From NCBI RefSeq assembly GCF_904849725.1, contig NC_058523.1, forward strand, positions 169,676,689-169,740,688: DNA of 64,000 nt, given 5' to 3'. Made by a program: the position numbers and the translations under genes. The first letter of the stretch is position 1, and each line of letters begins with the position of its first letter. The notes under the pieces are model-generated. The model was not told the DNA's origin, did not search any database, and saw nothing but the letters and a program-made list of their open reading frames with translations. This stretch comes from Hordeum vulgare subsp. vulgare. Taxonomy: Eukaryota > Streptophyta > Magnoliopsida > Poales > Poaceae. Of this stretch, positions 22,377-33,486 are shown piece by piece.

Positions 22377-23943
22377 TTATTTTTCATGAGGTTGTCTACC
22401 AAACTTGGAGAAATTGAATTCGTGTGACACACCTTCAAAGCCAACAGTGACAGTTTGCTTCTCACAGTCAATATGAATATTGACAGTATTGAGGAAAGGT
22501 CTGCCAAATATGATGGGACAAAAGCTATCTTGTGTGGTATCAAGAATGAGAAAATCAGCAGGATACTTAGTTTTACCACACAAGACTTCAACATCTCTAA
22601 CAATTCCCACAGGGGAGATCGTATCTCTATTGGCAAGCTGAATAGTAACATCAATAGGTTCCATCTCGACAGGTGCAATCTCGTCTTTAATTTCATCATA
22701 TAAAGATTGAGGTATTACACTAACACTAGCATCCACGTCACATAGACCATGATAACAATGATCTCCTATCTTAACAGAAACAACGGGCATGCCAACAATA
22801 GGCCTATGTTTATCTCTAGTATGAGGTTTAGCAATTCTAGCAGCATCTTTGCAGAAGTGAATATCATGCCCATCAACATTGTCGGACAGGAGATCTTTGA
22901 TAATAGCAATGCTAGGTTCAACTCTAATTTTCTCAGGGGGTGTAGGTGTTCTAATGTAGCCCCTACGTATCACAGTTGAAGCTTTAGAATGATCCTTTAT
23001 TCTAACAGGGAAAGGTGGTTTCTCAATGTAAGCACTAGGAACAATAGGATCATTATAAGCAATGACTTTCTCTTCAACTGGATTGGGTTTAACTACATTG
23101 AATTCTAAGGGAGGATGAAATTTAAACCACTTCTATTTAGGGAGATCAATATGAGCAGCAAATGATTCACACAATGAAGCTACTATCTCAAAGTCAAGTC
23201 CATATTTAGCGCTAAAATCACAAAAAGTATTTGTTTCAACGAAGGATTTAACGCAATCGAACTTAAGATTCATACTTGAATCCTTACCTTCATCAAACTC
23301 CCAATCTTCGGAGTTGCGTTTAATTCTTTCCAATAAATTCCATTTGAAGTCAATATCTCTCTTCATAAAAGAACCGGTACAGGAAGTGTCAAGCATGGTG
23401 CGATTATCATGAGAAAGCCGAGCATAGAAGTTCCGAATAATAATTTCTCTCGAGAGCTCATGGTTGGGGCATGAATATAACATTGACTTAAGCCTCCCCC
23501 AAGCTTGAGCGATGCTTTCCCTATCACGAGGCCAAAAATTATAAATATAATTCCGATCATGATGTACTAGATGCATAGGATAACTTTTGATGAAATTTCA
23601 ATTTCAATCGATTGTAGTTCCATGATCCAGTATCATCACATAGCATATACCATGTCAATGCTTTATCCCCCAAAGATAAGGGAAAGACCTTCTTCTTGAC
23701 CTCATCCTCGGGCAAACCTGCAAGCTTAAATAAACCACAAACTTCATCTACATAGATTAGATGCAAGTGGGGATGTGATGTTCCATCTCCTGTAAAAGGA
23801 TTAGCCAACAGTTTTTCTAGCATACCCGAAGGAATTTCATAACAAATATTTTCAGTAGGTGCAGCAGGTTGAGGAGAAACTCATTGTGCTTCCGTTCGAG
23901 GTGAAGATACCCCGAACAAGCTCCTCAAAGGATTAGTTCCCAT
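22377..23943 (-). pseudogene. Gypsy gag-protease (element 4), frameshifted, protease motif changed
   Basis: The start is the ATG at 23943-23941 (MGTNPLRSLFGV), with a TGA at codon 21. Gag capsid-like sequence (LPEDEVKKKVFPLSL, then WPRDRESIAQAWGRLK after a frameshift near 23570) is followed by a TAG at 23133-23135 and then a retropepsin domain. Its active site, normally CDLGAS or CDIGAS in this lineage, reads CDVDAS: the Gly after the catalytic Asp is replaced (22731-22733). ILGRPFL-type sequence (IIFGRPFLNTVN) follows. The frame ends in TAA at 22377-22379 before RT. Confidence 0.87.
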
Positions 23944-24020
23944 AGTCATAAGTGACAATAAATTTCAGCACACTATATAAATGTTTCCTTACCAAATTCC
24001 ACTTACCAAAGGCGCTTCAC

Positions 24021-24038
24021 TCCCCGGCAACGGAGCTA
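24021..24038 (-). other. Primer binding site of element 4 (tRNA-Asp type)
   Basis: The plus strand reads TCCCCGGCAACGGAGCTA, 11 bases inside the 5' LTR. It differs by two bases from the 3' end of plant tRNA-Asp. Confidence 0.75.
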
Positions 24039-24049
24039 GAAAAGAGTCT

Positions 24050-25558
24050 TGATGACCCACAAGTGTAGGGGATCTATCGTAGTCCTTTCGATAAGTAAGA
24101 ATGTCGAACCCAACGAGGAGTAGAAGGAACTGACAAGTGGTTTTCAGCAAGGTATTCTCTCCAAGCACTGAAATTATCGGTAACAAATAGTTGTGTGGCA
24201 AGATCATTCGTAGCGAGTAGCAAGTAACAATAGTAACAAAGGTGCAGCAAGATGTCCCAATACCTTTTGTAGAAAGTTACAAGCCTGGACAAACTCTTAT
24301 TTGAGGTAAAGCGCTCCCGAGGACACATGGGGATTTCTTTCAAGCTAGTTTTCATCATGTTCATATGATTCGTGTTCGCTACTTTGATAGTTTGATGCGT
24401 GGGTGGACCGTTGCTTGGGTGCTGCCCTTACTTGGACAAACATCCCACTTATGATTGACCCCTCTCGCAAGCATCGGCAACTACGTAAGAAGAATTAAGA
24501 CAAAGTCTAACCATAGCATTAAACTAGTGGATCCAAATCAGCCCATTACGAAGCAATGCATAAACTAGGGTTTAAGCTTCTGTCACTCTAGCAACCCATC
24601 ATCTAGTTATTCCTTCCCAATGCCTTCCTCTAGGCCCAAAAAATGGTGAAGTTTTATGTAGTCGACCTTCACATTACACCACTAGAGGAAAAACAACATA
24701 AAACACATCAAAATATCGAACAAATAACAAATTCACATGACTACTTATAGAAAGACTTATCCCATGTCCTCAAGAACAAAAGTGACTACTAACAAACCAT
24801 AATTATGTTCATGACCAGAGAGGTATTGAATAGCATCAAAGATCTGAACATATAATCTTCCACCGAGTAATCCAACTAGCATGAAGTACAAAGAGTAATT
24901 AACACTACTAGCAACCTTACAAGTACCAATCGGAGTCGCGAGACGGAGATTGGTTACAAGAGATGAACTAGGGTTTGGAGATGAGATGGTATTGATGAAG
25001 GTGTTGATGGAGATGAGTCCCCTCGGATGAGAGGAGTGTTGGTGATGACGATGGCGACGATTTCCCCCTCCAGGAGGGAAATTTCCCCGGCAGGACGGCC
25101 CTGCCGGAGCTCTAGATTGGTTCTGCTCAAGTTCCGCCTCGTGGCGGTGGCGACTCCTCCCGAAAGCCTCCTTACGATTTTTTCTGGAACGAAACCCTCC
25201 ATATAGCAAATGATGAGCGCCGGAGGGGCAACATGGGGCCCACAAGCCACCCAGGCCCGGCCACGGGGGTAGACCAGGCCTGGCAGGCTTGTGGCCTCCG
25301 GTACTTATTCCACCCAGTATTTTTCATAAAATTCAAAATAATTCCTCGTTGATTTTCATGGCTTTTGGAGTTGTGCAGAATAGGTATCTTAAACTTGCTC
25401 CCTTTTCAGACCAGAATTCCAGCTGCCGGCATTCTCCCTCTGCATGTAAACCTTATAAAATAAGAGAGAAAAGCATAGGTATTGTACTGTAAAGTGTAAT
25501 AACAGCCCATAAAGCGATAAATATCAGCATAAAAGCATGATGCAAAATGGACGTATCA
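24050..25558 (-). repeat. 5' LTR of element 4
   Basis: TGATGACCCACAAG ... GGACGTATCA, 1,509 bp, colinear with 15318-16839 with scattered differences. The hairpin copy is at 25240-25294. Confidence 0.93.
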
Positions 25559-26335
25559 GATGCCCATATTGGATCCTACATATTCTCCGAATAACTTATC
25601 GGTTGAACCTCAGTGTCAAGGATTCATATAATCTTGTATGTCATTCCATTTGTCCTTCGGTATGTTACTTGCCCGAGATTCGATCGTTGGTATCCGCATA
25701 CCTATTTCAATATCGTTACCAGCAAGTCTCTTTACTCGTTCCGTAATACAAGATCCCGTGACTTACACTTAGTCACATTGCTTGCAAAGCTTGTGTGTGA
25801 TGTTGTATTACCGAGTGGGCCCCGAGATACCTCTCCTTCACACGGTGTGACAAATCCCAGTCTTGATCCATACTAACTCAACGGACACCTTCGGAGATAC
25901 CTGTAGAGTACCTTTATAGTCACCCAGTTACGTTGTGACGTTTGATACACACAAGGCATTCCTCCGGTGCCAGTGAGTTATATGATCTCATGGTCATAGG
26001 AACAAATACTTGACACGCAGAAAACTATAGCAATAAAACGACACGATCAATATGCTATGTTCATAGTTTGGGTCTAGTCCATCACATGATTCTCCTAATG
26101 ATGTGATCCACTTATCAAGCAACAACACATTGCACATAGCCAGAAAACCTTGACTATCCTTGATCAACTGGCTAGCCAACTAGAGCTTGCTAGGGACATT
26201 GTTGTGTCTATGTATCCACACATGTATCTATGTTTTCATACAATACAATTATAGCATGGATAATAAACGATTATTTTTAAACAGGAAATATAATAATAAC
26301 TTATTTATAATTGCCTCTAGGGCATATTTCCAACA
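25559..26335 (-). repeat. 5' LTR of element 3, outer part
   Basis: It starts with the second gatgc copy (25559-25563), resumes the interrupted LTR (CCATATTGGATCC) and ends GGCATATTTCCAACA at 26335. The next five bases, ggacg, should be one copy of element 3's own target duplication; the other copy is off-window. Confidence 0.92.
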
Positions 26336-27175
26336 GGACGATCATTCTTTGGCGCTAGCACACTACATAGTTCTACAAAATTCTACCTTGGTGGCCCCGT
26401 ATATCAACGAACACAAGAATATTCTATGCTCCAAACACCCGAAGCAGTCTGATGACTGGATTACACATGAACACATGGGGACTTTCAGTGGTTGGTTGCA
26501 AACACATCTCATGAGTAACAACACTGTTGGAGATGACCTGTAATAGTTGGCCAGGACACCATCTTCGACTGTATTGACTTTCCAAGGGTACGAGATAAAT
26601 AGGAATACATTTTACACGATCGTCCAAGACAAAAAGAGCACCAACCAAAACAGTGGTGTCCGATTTGATACAGCAAACACCAATAGGGCAAAATACACAT
26701 ATTATGGTTACGTATAGGAGATATGGGAACTTTACTATGGGCGTGATGATTTTAAGGTCCCTTTGTTTCGGTGCAAATGGGGCAATCTGACTGGAGGTGG
26801 GGTATAGCTAGACCCGCAGTACGGAATGACAACAGTGGATCTCAACAATCTTGGGTACATAGACGAATCATTCGTCCTAGCCAATGATGTGGCACATGTT
26901 TTCTATGCGAAGGAAATGTTTACCAAACCGAGAAAAAGAAGCAAAATAAGTAAATGAATACATCATACTATGAGCCAAAGCGCCACATAGTTCTTCCAGG
27001 GAAAAGAAACATCGTGGGAGTGGAGGACAAGACAAACATGTCAGAGGATTATGAAAAGTTTCGTGAAATTACTTCCTTCAGAGTGAAGACTGACCCAAGC
27101 ATCATGTTAAATCATGATGATTATTCATGGTTACGGCGCAATAAGCAAGGGACACACGCGAAGAAAAAAAAATAG
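26336..27175 (+). pseudogene. CACTA TNPD-type transposase, C-terminal part (DUF4216-like)
   Basis: Fragments in shifting frames read WITHEHMGTFSGWLQTHLMS (from 26459), then PLFRCKWGNLTGGG and YGMTTVDLNNLGYIDESFVL (26760-26880). The last intact stretch runs from 26954 and contains PKRHIVLPGKRNIVGVED. This is the conserved C-terminal region of plant CACTA TNPD proteins. Multiple frameshifts and stops break it. Its 5' part was cut by element 3. The final codons end in AKKKK before TAG at 27173-27175. Confidence 0.83.
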
Positions 27176-27952
27176 GTGGAAAGTGCCACTTCGGACAAAC
27201 CAGAGGGAATCTTTGTAAGCCCTAGCTAGGGCATTTTAGCATTTGAAACATGATTTCAGAATAATTATTTATAAAGTTATGAAATTTGAATTATTCCTAC
27301 GGTTCAAGTATTTTCATTAGACAGATTAGTTAATCAACACAATTATGTACAAACAAAATATGAATGTCTTCTGAGCATTTGAGATGGCCATTCTCGAGAA
27401 TAGTCTATCTCATGAACATCGAGACACTTTCTATTATCTTACATCAGGAGTACACACCCACATCATGAGTAGGTTGTATTAACTAAAAAAATTAAGAATG
27501 CGAATAAAAATAGGTTCATAGTTTACCTAACATCCAAGCAGAGTGAAATGAAGAGATGGCCATTCTTAAGAAAAAACCACGCATAATCCATACAAAAGGA
27601 ACCGAATATGTGGTAAATAAGAAAAATAGTTTTTGTTCTAAATAAAACTTAGCAGCGAATAAAAATACTAAACTAATAACTGAACACATAAGAAAATATA
27701 ACATTATTAGCTTAAGAAAAAGTATTTTATCATATTCTTTAGTAGAAAAATAATCAACCAAAAAGCTTTTATAAAACTCTAGTTATGACCAAAATAATAT
27801 TAACTTAAAACTATATAAATTTTATCCAACTAAAATTCAAATATCCTAAAAAGTCTAAAACTATTGTTTTTGAATTTGTTCAAATGAAAACTAAAACTGA
27901 AATATGCTAAAAAGATCTAAAACCAAAAACAGGAAAAATAGATTTAGTCACG
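27176..27952 (+). other. AT-rich spacer inside the CACTA element
   Basis: No coding signal. The phrase GAGATGGCCATTCT occurs twice (about 27383 and 27550), perhaps a small local duplication. Confidence 0.5.
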
Positions 27953-28140
27953 ATTGGTCGCTCCGACCGAGACTAAAGACCCCCCCCCCTCTAGTCCCGG
28001 TCCGGGCCACCAACCGGGACTCAAGGCCTGGGTTTCACAGCTTTGGGCTACTGAAATTTAGCTTTAGTCCCGGTTGGTGGCTCAGACCGGGACTAAAGGG
28101 GTCCTTTAGTCCTGGTCGGAGCCACCAACCGGGACTAAAG
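27953..28140. repeat. CACTA subterminal-type inverted repeats with near-perfect 79-nt hairpin
   Basis: Units of the form TTTAGTCCCGG ... CCGGGACTAAA are repeated. Arms 28062-28098 and 28104-28140 match at 35 of 37 positions around a 5-base loop; each arm is itself a short palindrome. Related copies are at 27946-27982, 27993-28022 and in the 3' end (33609-33800). These are transposase-binding-like subterminal repeats by family analogy. Confidence 0.75.
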
Positions 28141-28480
28141 CTCCACGTATTAAACCACCCCACCGCCCCCTTCTTCCTTCTCCATTCTTCCCCACTCACA
28201 ACGCCGCAGCCCTGTCTCAACGCCGAACCACCACGTACGTCGTCGCCAGGCTGCCGGAGCTCGCCGTCGTCTCCGAACCGTGCCTTGGCGCCGCTCCGCA
28301 TCGCCGCTCCCGATGTCGTCCCTCATCCCCTCCTCGTCTTATCCCTCCTCCTGGGCGCGGACGTCGACGCTGCCGACCCCGACGACGATTGCCCGCGCTG
28401 CTGCTCGACCCCGACGCCAACGCTGACGCCGACCGTGTCGCCGCTTTGCTCGCCGATGCGGGCGTGTCATTTTTGAGATT
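28141..28480. other. GC-rich patch in the CACTA element
   Basis: An abrupt GC-rich stretch (rich in CCG/CGC) is open in several frames on both strands but has no recognisable domain. It probably belongs to the 5' region of the second CACTA gene or to captured sequence. I do not call a protein. Confidence 0.4.
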
Positions 28481-29579
28481 TTTTAGAGAATCTTTTATCA
28501 AAGTTAGAGAACTTTTATAGAGTTGATGACTTAGAGAAATGGTGGAGTCATTCTTAGAGAAATTTTTAGAGAAAGTCATTTTAGAGATTTTTTTTATCAA
28601 AGTTGAGTCATTTTAGAGAATTTTTTATCAAAGTCATTTTTGAAATAATCTAGAAAAAGGGTTTGCATAGGTCATTATGAAAGTTAGAGGAATTTGCAAA
28701 GTCCAAACCTAAAGATATTATTACAAAATTTTCATTTGTGATATTTTTGTTCCGAGCGTATTTAAAGAATTAAGGAAAACATTATCGTGAAGTTCATCTT
28801 ATGTATATAAATTTCATCTCGTATTCATATTGTGTATAAATCTTGTATTCATCTTGTTTATAAATCTACGCACCACAGGCAGGATAACATAGGTACAAAT
28901 ATCATCGTAAATTTGACATGAGGGGGGTCGTTAAAACATAACCCTGATAACTTAGGTATAACTTTGCTGAAATCTTTGTTGATGTCACCATTTTTTTGTT
29001 AAACATGGATCGGTGTGCTCTTTCTTCCATCCTTGTTTAAAAAAAAGGAGGACTTAAGAGTGAGGGTGCTCGAAGGATTAAGAAATCGTTTGGATCTATT
29101 GCTTACAAACCAAACATTTGATATTTAGCACACTCCTTTAGAAATTGTACTATAGCAAACTTCCCCGTGCGTTGCACCGAGTGAAAAAGTAGCACACGCC
29201 ACTGCTTGTGTCATCGATTATTCTTCTTTCTAACCTCCTGACGGCGGTCGTGATGTCCATCTAATCACAACGTGTCTGAACATGATCAATTCCAAGGCGA
29301 TAAGCTCGGCCACTACATGGCACACGAGTCATTCTGCGCGAGCGTAAGCGAATGTTTAAAACTTTAGCAACTAATCACGTTGAGTTTGATGTTAGGCTGG
29401 CGAAGAGTTCTCACTGTTTTGTTCCGGTAGAACTGTAACTTCGATCGAGACGTTCTTTATGTGCATTTGTTTCGATTTCTCTTGTAGATTATGTTTTGCT
29501 ATCATCATACTTGTTAAAATAAATAAACCTCTTGTTCTGTCCAGCATACTAAGACTGTATAACATGCATATGAAATAAT
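28481..29579. other. Spacer between CACTA repeats and second gene
   Basis: It begins with imperfect repeats of TTTTAGAGAATTTTTTATCAAAG (28485-28630, three to four degenerate units), then AT-rich sequence with no gene. A single CCGTGCGTTGCACCG motif at about 29165 resembles a Helitron end but has no partner. Confidence 0.4.
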
Positions 29580-29600
29580 TTGGAATTTATTGTAGAAACT

Positions 29601-31772
29601 ATGGATCCAGAACACGGCAGAGACGAAGAACAAGAAAATATGTTGGAGCAAATGATCCACGACGGAGATGATGATATCACCACACAATTTCTAAACGACT
29701 TCGGTGAGGGACATGACGTCTCCGGTGAGAGAATGGAGCGAGAAGATGACGGCTCCGATGTTGGAACAATCATTACTACAAAGTCCGGGAAGGTATATTA
29801 ATTAAGCCTCTACTAACTATATGCATTAACTGATTTGTATATACATATATTAATGCTTCTTTCTTCTTTTAGCCCACAAGATCGAGAAAATATTTGATAC
29901 AGAAATGAGGCCCGAAAAAAAGGTTGGACGATAATGAAAGGTTCAACATCGAAGAAGTCGATGCACATGGCAAACCGAGTTCTCCCAAGCGGAGCGCACA
30001 TGCATTTCAAAGTCGGTGCAGAGTTGTTGTTAGGGACAACATCCCGGTATCCATTCAAGAATGGAATAAGCCAAAGGCAGACGATGTTGCTTATGTCGAT
30101 GATAGATCAACAGAAATGCTTTGGAATGCTCTCATGACAAATTTCACCATACCGCCAGAGGTGGATCCAAATAACCCAGTTATAAAGCTAAAAGTCAAGT
30201 CGTGGGCTCTCAAGAAGATGGCCCAACAATTTTGCAACTCAAAGAAACGATTAAACCAAGACTATGTCCAGAAAGACAAGACTCCAACATTCACCGGAGC
30301 ACTTGAGAAGTTAAAAAATCACTGGGACATATTGTGGAGTTCAAGAAATCAGATGAAGCCAAGAAAAGATTAGAATGAAATAAGATAAATGTTGCGAAGA
30401 AAGACTATCACCATGTTACAGGGTCAGATGGCTACAAGGTTGCCAGGCCTAAGTGTGAGAAAAGATAGGACGGGCTGATTGCTAAAGGGGTCGAACAAGA
30501 GCCATTTTACTGGATTGAATGAGGAATGACTTGATTCTAGGGGCAAGGGGGAAAGCTGAACCCAAAAATAGGGAAGTGTATTTATACAAAAGAGCAACTT
30601 GCAACACCCCTAAAAGCCCTTTGAGATGCAATAAAGGACGTGCATGATGGGAAGTTTATTCCCCATAGAGAGAACGACGAGCTGACATGTGCCCTCGGGA
30701 ATCCTGAACACAATGGACGAACACGAGGCACACGAGGATCCGTTTCGTGGAAGGTTGGGTTTCCCAATAGTAGTGGCAGCTATACAAGCTGAGCGAGAAA
30801 GAAGAAACACGAAGCAAACTGGAATAAATAGGAAGCAGACCGGCTACAGAAGATAGAAGAAAAATAGAGTTTCAAGAGCAACTAATAGATAGGCTTAGCA
30901 GTCAGGGAGCTACCACCAACCCATCTGATCCTGCATTCGATACTGCTGCCGACCCATCACCATCTCAGGCGCAAAGCAGCGTGGCTTCCACGGAGCATGT
31001 TAGTCCCACAGATGATATCATGGATCATCGCTTCCCCATGGATAATATCATGGAGAGGGAAAATTGTGATCTACATGGGAAATGCTGGAACATATCCGTG
31101 AAGGTGGCGATCGACTATGTCTTACCTCTTGGACCTGATGCAACTTACCATTGCTCTCTGGTTCCAGATGGCTATGCTGCTGTCGGGGTGGATGGAGTTA
31201 CCAACGAATTTGAGCAGCTCGAGCTTAAGTACCCTACATGTGAAGGGGAGACTCATCTAGAAGATGCCTTGAGGACTACAATTCTATGGAAAAAGGAACA
31301 CATCATGCTTCCACATTGGATGTTGTGTCACCAAATCATTCCGCCGAACATGGCCCCTCAGGAAACTCCTCATAGTAGCAATCCAGCTCAGTGTCAGGAG
31401 ACTCTGTCGCCTCAGCTGTCTCCGCCGCCTCAGCTGACTCCGCCTTCTCAGCTGTCTTCGCCACATCAGCTGACTCCGCCTCCTCAGCTGTCTCCGCCGC
31501 ATCAGCTGACTCCGTCGCGTCAATAGATTACGCATCCTCCGTCACCTCAACCCCACGCGCGGAAGAGAACCGCCACTCCGGTGGCTAGTAGTACAACTGC
31601 GAAGAAACCCAAAGCAGCTACACATGTTAAGGAGGCTCCTCATGAGTCAGCATATGAAATGAGTGACGAGAAACTCAAGACGGTTGTGCAGGACAAAGTG
31701 AGATGCCAACTTGTACTGAAACATCGCGAGGAACCAGAGAAAATAGATCCGAAAAAGCAAAGCACTGTCTGA
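29601..31772 (+). pseudogene. CACTA second gene, N-terminal and central part (Ptta/En/Spm-type)
   Basis: A first exon from ATG 29601 (MDPEHGRDEEQEN, acidic) ends at a GTATAT donor near 29792; an intron with a TTCTTTTAG acceptor ends near 29872. The second exon contains DDNERFNIEEVD, VRDNIPVSIQEWNKP and IPPEVDPNNPVIKLKVK, typical of plant En/Spm second ORFs. Stops and frameshifts follow (30371 onward). A longer open piece at 30981-31526 ends in QLSPP/QLTPP repeats. A further piece to 31772 is lysine-rich. Such proteins are thought to bind DNA or assist TNPD; that is family knowledge, not visible here. Confidence 0.75.
31413..31520 (+). repeat. Six 18-bp tandem units encoding QLSPPP/QLTPPx
   Basis: Six copies of a CAGCTG(T/A)CTCCGCC-type unit start at 31413, 31431, 31449, 31467, 31485 and 31503. 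They alternate Ser and Thr at codon three. The run ends at a TAG at 31524-31526. Confidence 0.85.
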
Positions 31773-33350
31773 CAAACCTTACACGACCACCGCCGCCTCC
31801 GCTGCTATCAGACAATGACCGCTCGATTGTTAAGGCACATAGAGAACATAAACGGTCTAGAACTAGTAATGCAAGTGGGAAAACAATTCTCCAGCTTGGC
31901 GAACAAAAAAACCAATCGGTCCCCCATTGTTTACCGGTACCGATTATGATGCGGAGGCAGCGGGCCATGGTATTGGTTTCACTTTTGGTCAATACTTAGG
32001 TGAGCAGGAAGAGTTCCCCATGGCTGGGATAGTACACACATACCACTACGGGAAGCATCTGTTCAAAACTGAGGAGGTCATGCTTCTATGAACACGAATG
32101 CGAAACTTGCATGAGTGGTACATGAAAGCCTGCAAGGATGGGACCAACTATCTCATTGCGTGAGTTAAAGATGAGCATTACTACAATGGAGACGAGGTGA
32201 TTTACATTGAATTTGAGGAACTTTTTCAGTTATTCAATCAAGACGCCATCGACAAAGCTATCGGGAGTTGCTATTGTCTATCAGTATCATTTCTGTAATT
32301 AAGTCTCTACCTCAGATCGTTCATTGCATGTATAATTATCCTCACTATATATGTTATGCAGAATGAAGTCCTCTGATGCAGAAGAGGACGAATCTATGAC
32401 AATGGGTTCATTAACCCAAATACTGTTCACGAAGTGACGGTAAAAAATCACGCTGAGGAAACAGAGAAGATCTTGCTCAGGGCGTTAATTGAACAACAAA
32501 CCAGAAGGGAAATACTTCTTCCTTACAACTTCAAGTGAGTGTTATACTGTCTTGAACACATTTTGTTTTCGATAATTACTCGATGTTAAGTGTAACTGAT
32601 GAGTTATGCGTGCGCAGGTTACACTTTATTCTGATAGTCATTCAGTTGGAGGCAGGAAGCGTCCTTGTCATGGACTCAAAACGCAAAGATATGGAGACGT
32701 GGACGGACCCACGCCAAATGCTCCAGTGGTAATTTCAATCATTTTTCGCACTATATCGGCAATGTTCATTCGTTTCCTCATATCAAGTAATTAATAATCC
32801 CTTTATATATTTATTTTCTTTGTCGGGCAGGGTTTGGAAATAGTTCACCAACAAGACTAGGGGTGAATGGAGAAAGGAGTTGCGATTTCAATAAGTCACT
32901 CTAAGTAGTACTAGCTTGGTCCCCACATCTCTTTGACTCTAGTTTAAATACCATTATCATGCTTGATTATTATTTTGATTGAACTCTATTATCGCATAGT
33001 GCCGAAGGTAGGAAAAACGAGAGTAACTTATGTGGGTACTACGTTTGCGAGTTCATTCGCCAAACGACCTGTGAGACAGGCAGAAATTTTGAAGAGTTTT
33101 ACGTACGTAAAAAATATTCACAATTTTATTTTATTACCATCAATTTTGTTGAGTTTCATATTGACCCCCTTCTTTAAATTAGATCCAACGGAAGCAGGAT
33201 GAACTCCTACCAGCGAATCGCATACGAGCAATTCAAGAGGAATTGACGGGATTCTTCCTTGTTGAGGTCATATCACCAACCCGAGGATACCATCAACAAG
33301 TGATAGTGGATGTTGATAATTAGATATTAGGGATCGTGAGAGATATATAT
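31773..33350 (+). pseudogene. CACTA second gene, C-terminal Ulp1-like protease region
   Basis: Broken exons read PLFTGTDYDAEAAGHG, MAGIVHTYHYGKHLF and VIYIEFEELFQLFNQDAIDK. They then continue LEAGSVLVMDSKRKDMETW (32645-32705), GEWRKELRF and NLCGYYVCEFIRQTTCE (33025-33080), ending LLPANRIRAIQEELTGFFL. The D of VMDS and the C of LCGYY sit where a Ulp1 (C48) peptidase has its catalytic Asp and Cys. Introns with GT...AG borders separate pieces (for example a donor at 32731). Stops interrupt all of it. Plant CACTA elements often carry such a domain. Confidence 0.75.
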
Positions 33351-33486
33351 TGTATATATGCATGAGAGATAAACTTGTTTTCAACCAAGAATGGAGAAAG
33401 AGGTCACTTCTCATATTCATGGCAATATTGTGTAACAGTTTCTTTATTGCTATTAGTAGCTAGCGTAGAGGTGGCCGACGCACAGA

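Larger units (their letters stand above)
15318..25558 (-). mobile_element. Ty3/gypsy LTR retrotransposon (element 4), complete but inactivated
   Basis: Both LTRs (15318-16839 and 24050-25558) and a 5-bp TSD (gatgc, 15313-15317 and 25559-25563) are present. Minus-strand order: 5' LTR, tRNA-Asp-type PBS, gag-protease, RT-RNase H, integrase, LTR-like module, extra 3' ORF, non-coding tail, PPT, 3' LTR. Protease-RT-RH-integrase order defines Gypsy. It carries a family-typical full pol, so it was once autonomous, but it has many stops and frameshifts. I do not assign a named family. Confidence 0.95.
12964..26335 (-). mobile_element. BARE-type Ty1/copia retrotransposon (element 3), split by elements 2 and 4
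   Basis: Visible parts: the first codons of gag (12964-13042), the leader (13043-14294), a PBS (14295-14307) and a 5' LTR in two pieces (14309-15317 and 25564-26335). The gap 15318-25558 is Gypsy element 4. Joining the LTR pieces gives one LTR of about 1,780 bp colinear with 4527-6355. The rest of gag-pol and the 3' LTR lie left of the window beyond elements 1 and 2. The element sits in a CACTA transposon: sequence right of 26335 encodes the C-terminal part of a CACTA transposase. Confidence 0.9.

Noticed and set aside
19156..23943. Possible endogenous pararetrovirus (RT with protease)
   Set aside because: An integrase with DDE core, two LTRs, PBS, PPT and a 5-bp TSD make it a Gypsy retrotransposon; there is no movement protein or coat region.
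27904..28476. 190-codon frame over the CACTA repeats and GC-rich patch
   Set aside because: It translates inverted repeats and proline/arginine-rich sequence, is open on both strands and has no domain.
29150..29195. Possible Helitron 3' end (CGGTGCAACGCACGG on minus)
   Set aside because: It ends CTATAG rather than CTRR-T, has no matching TC start nearby, and could be chance or decayed.
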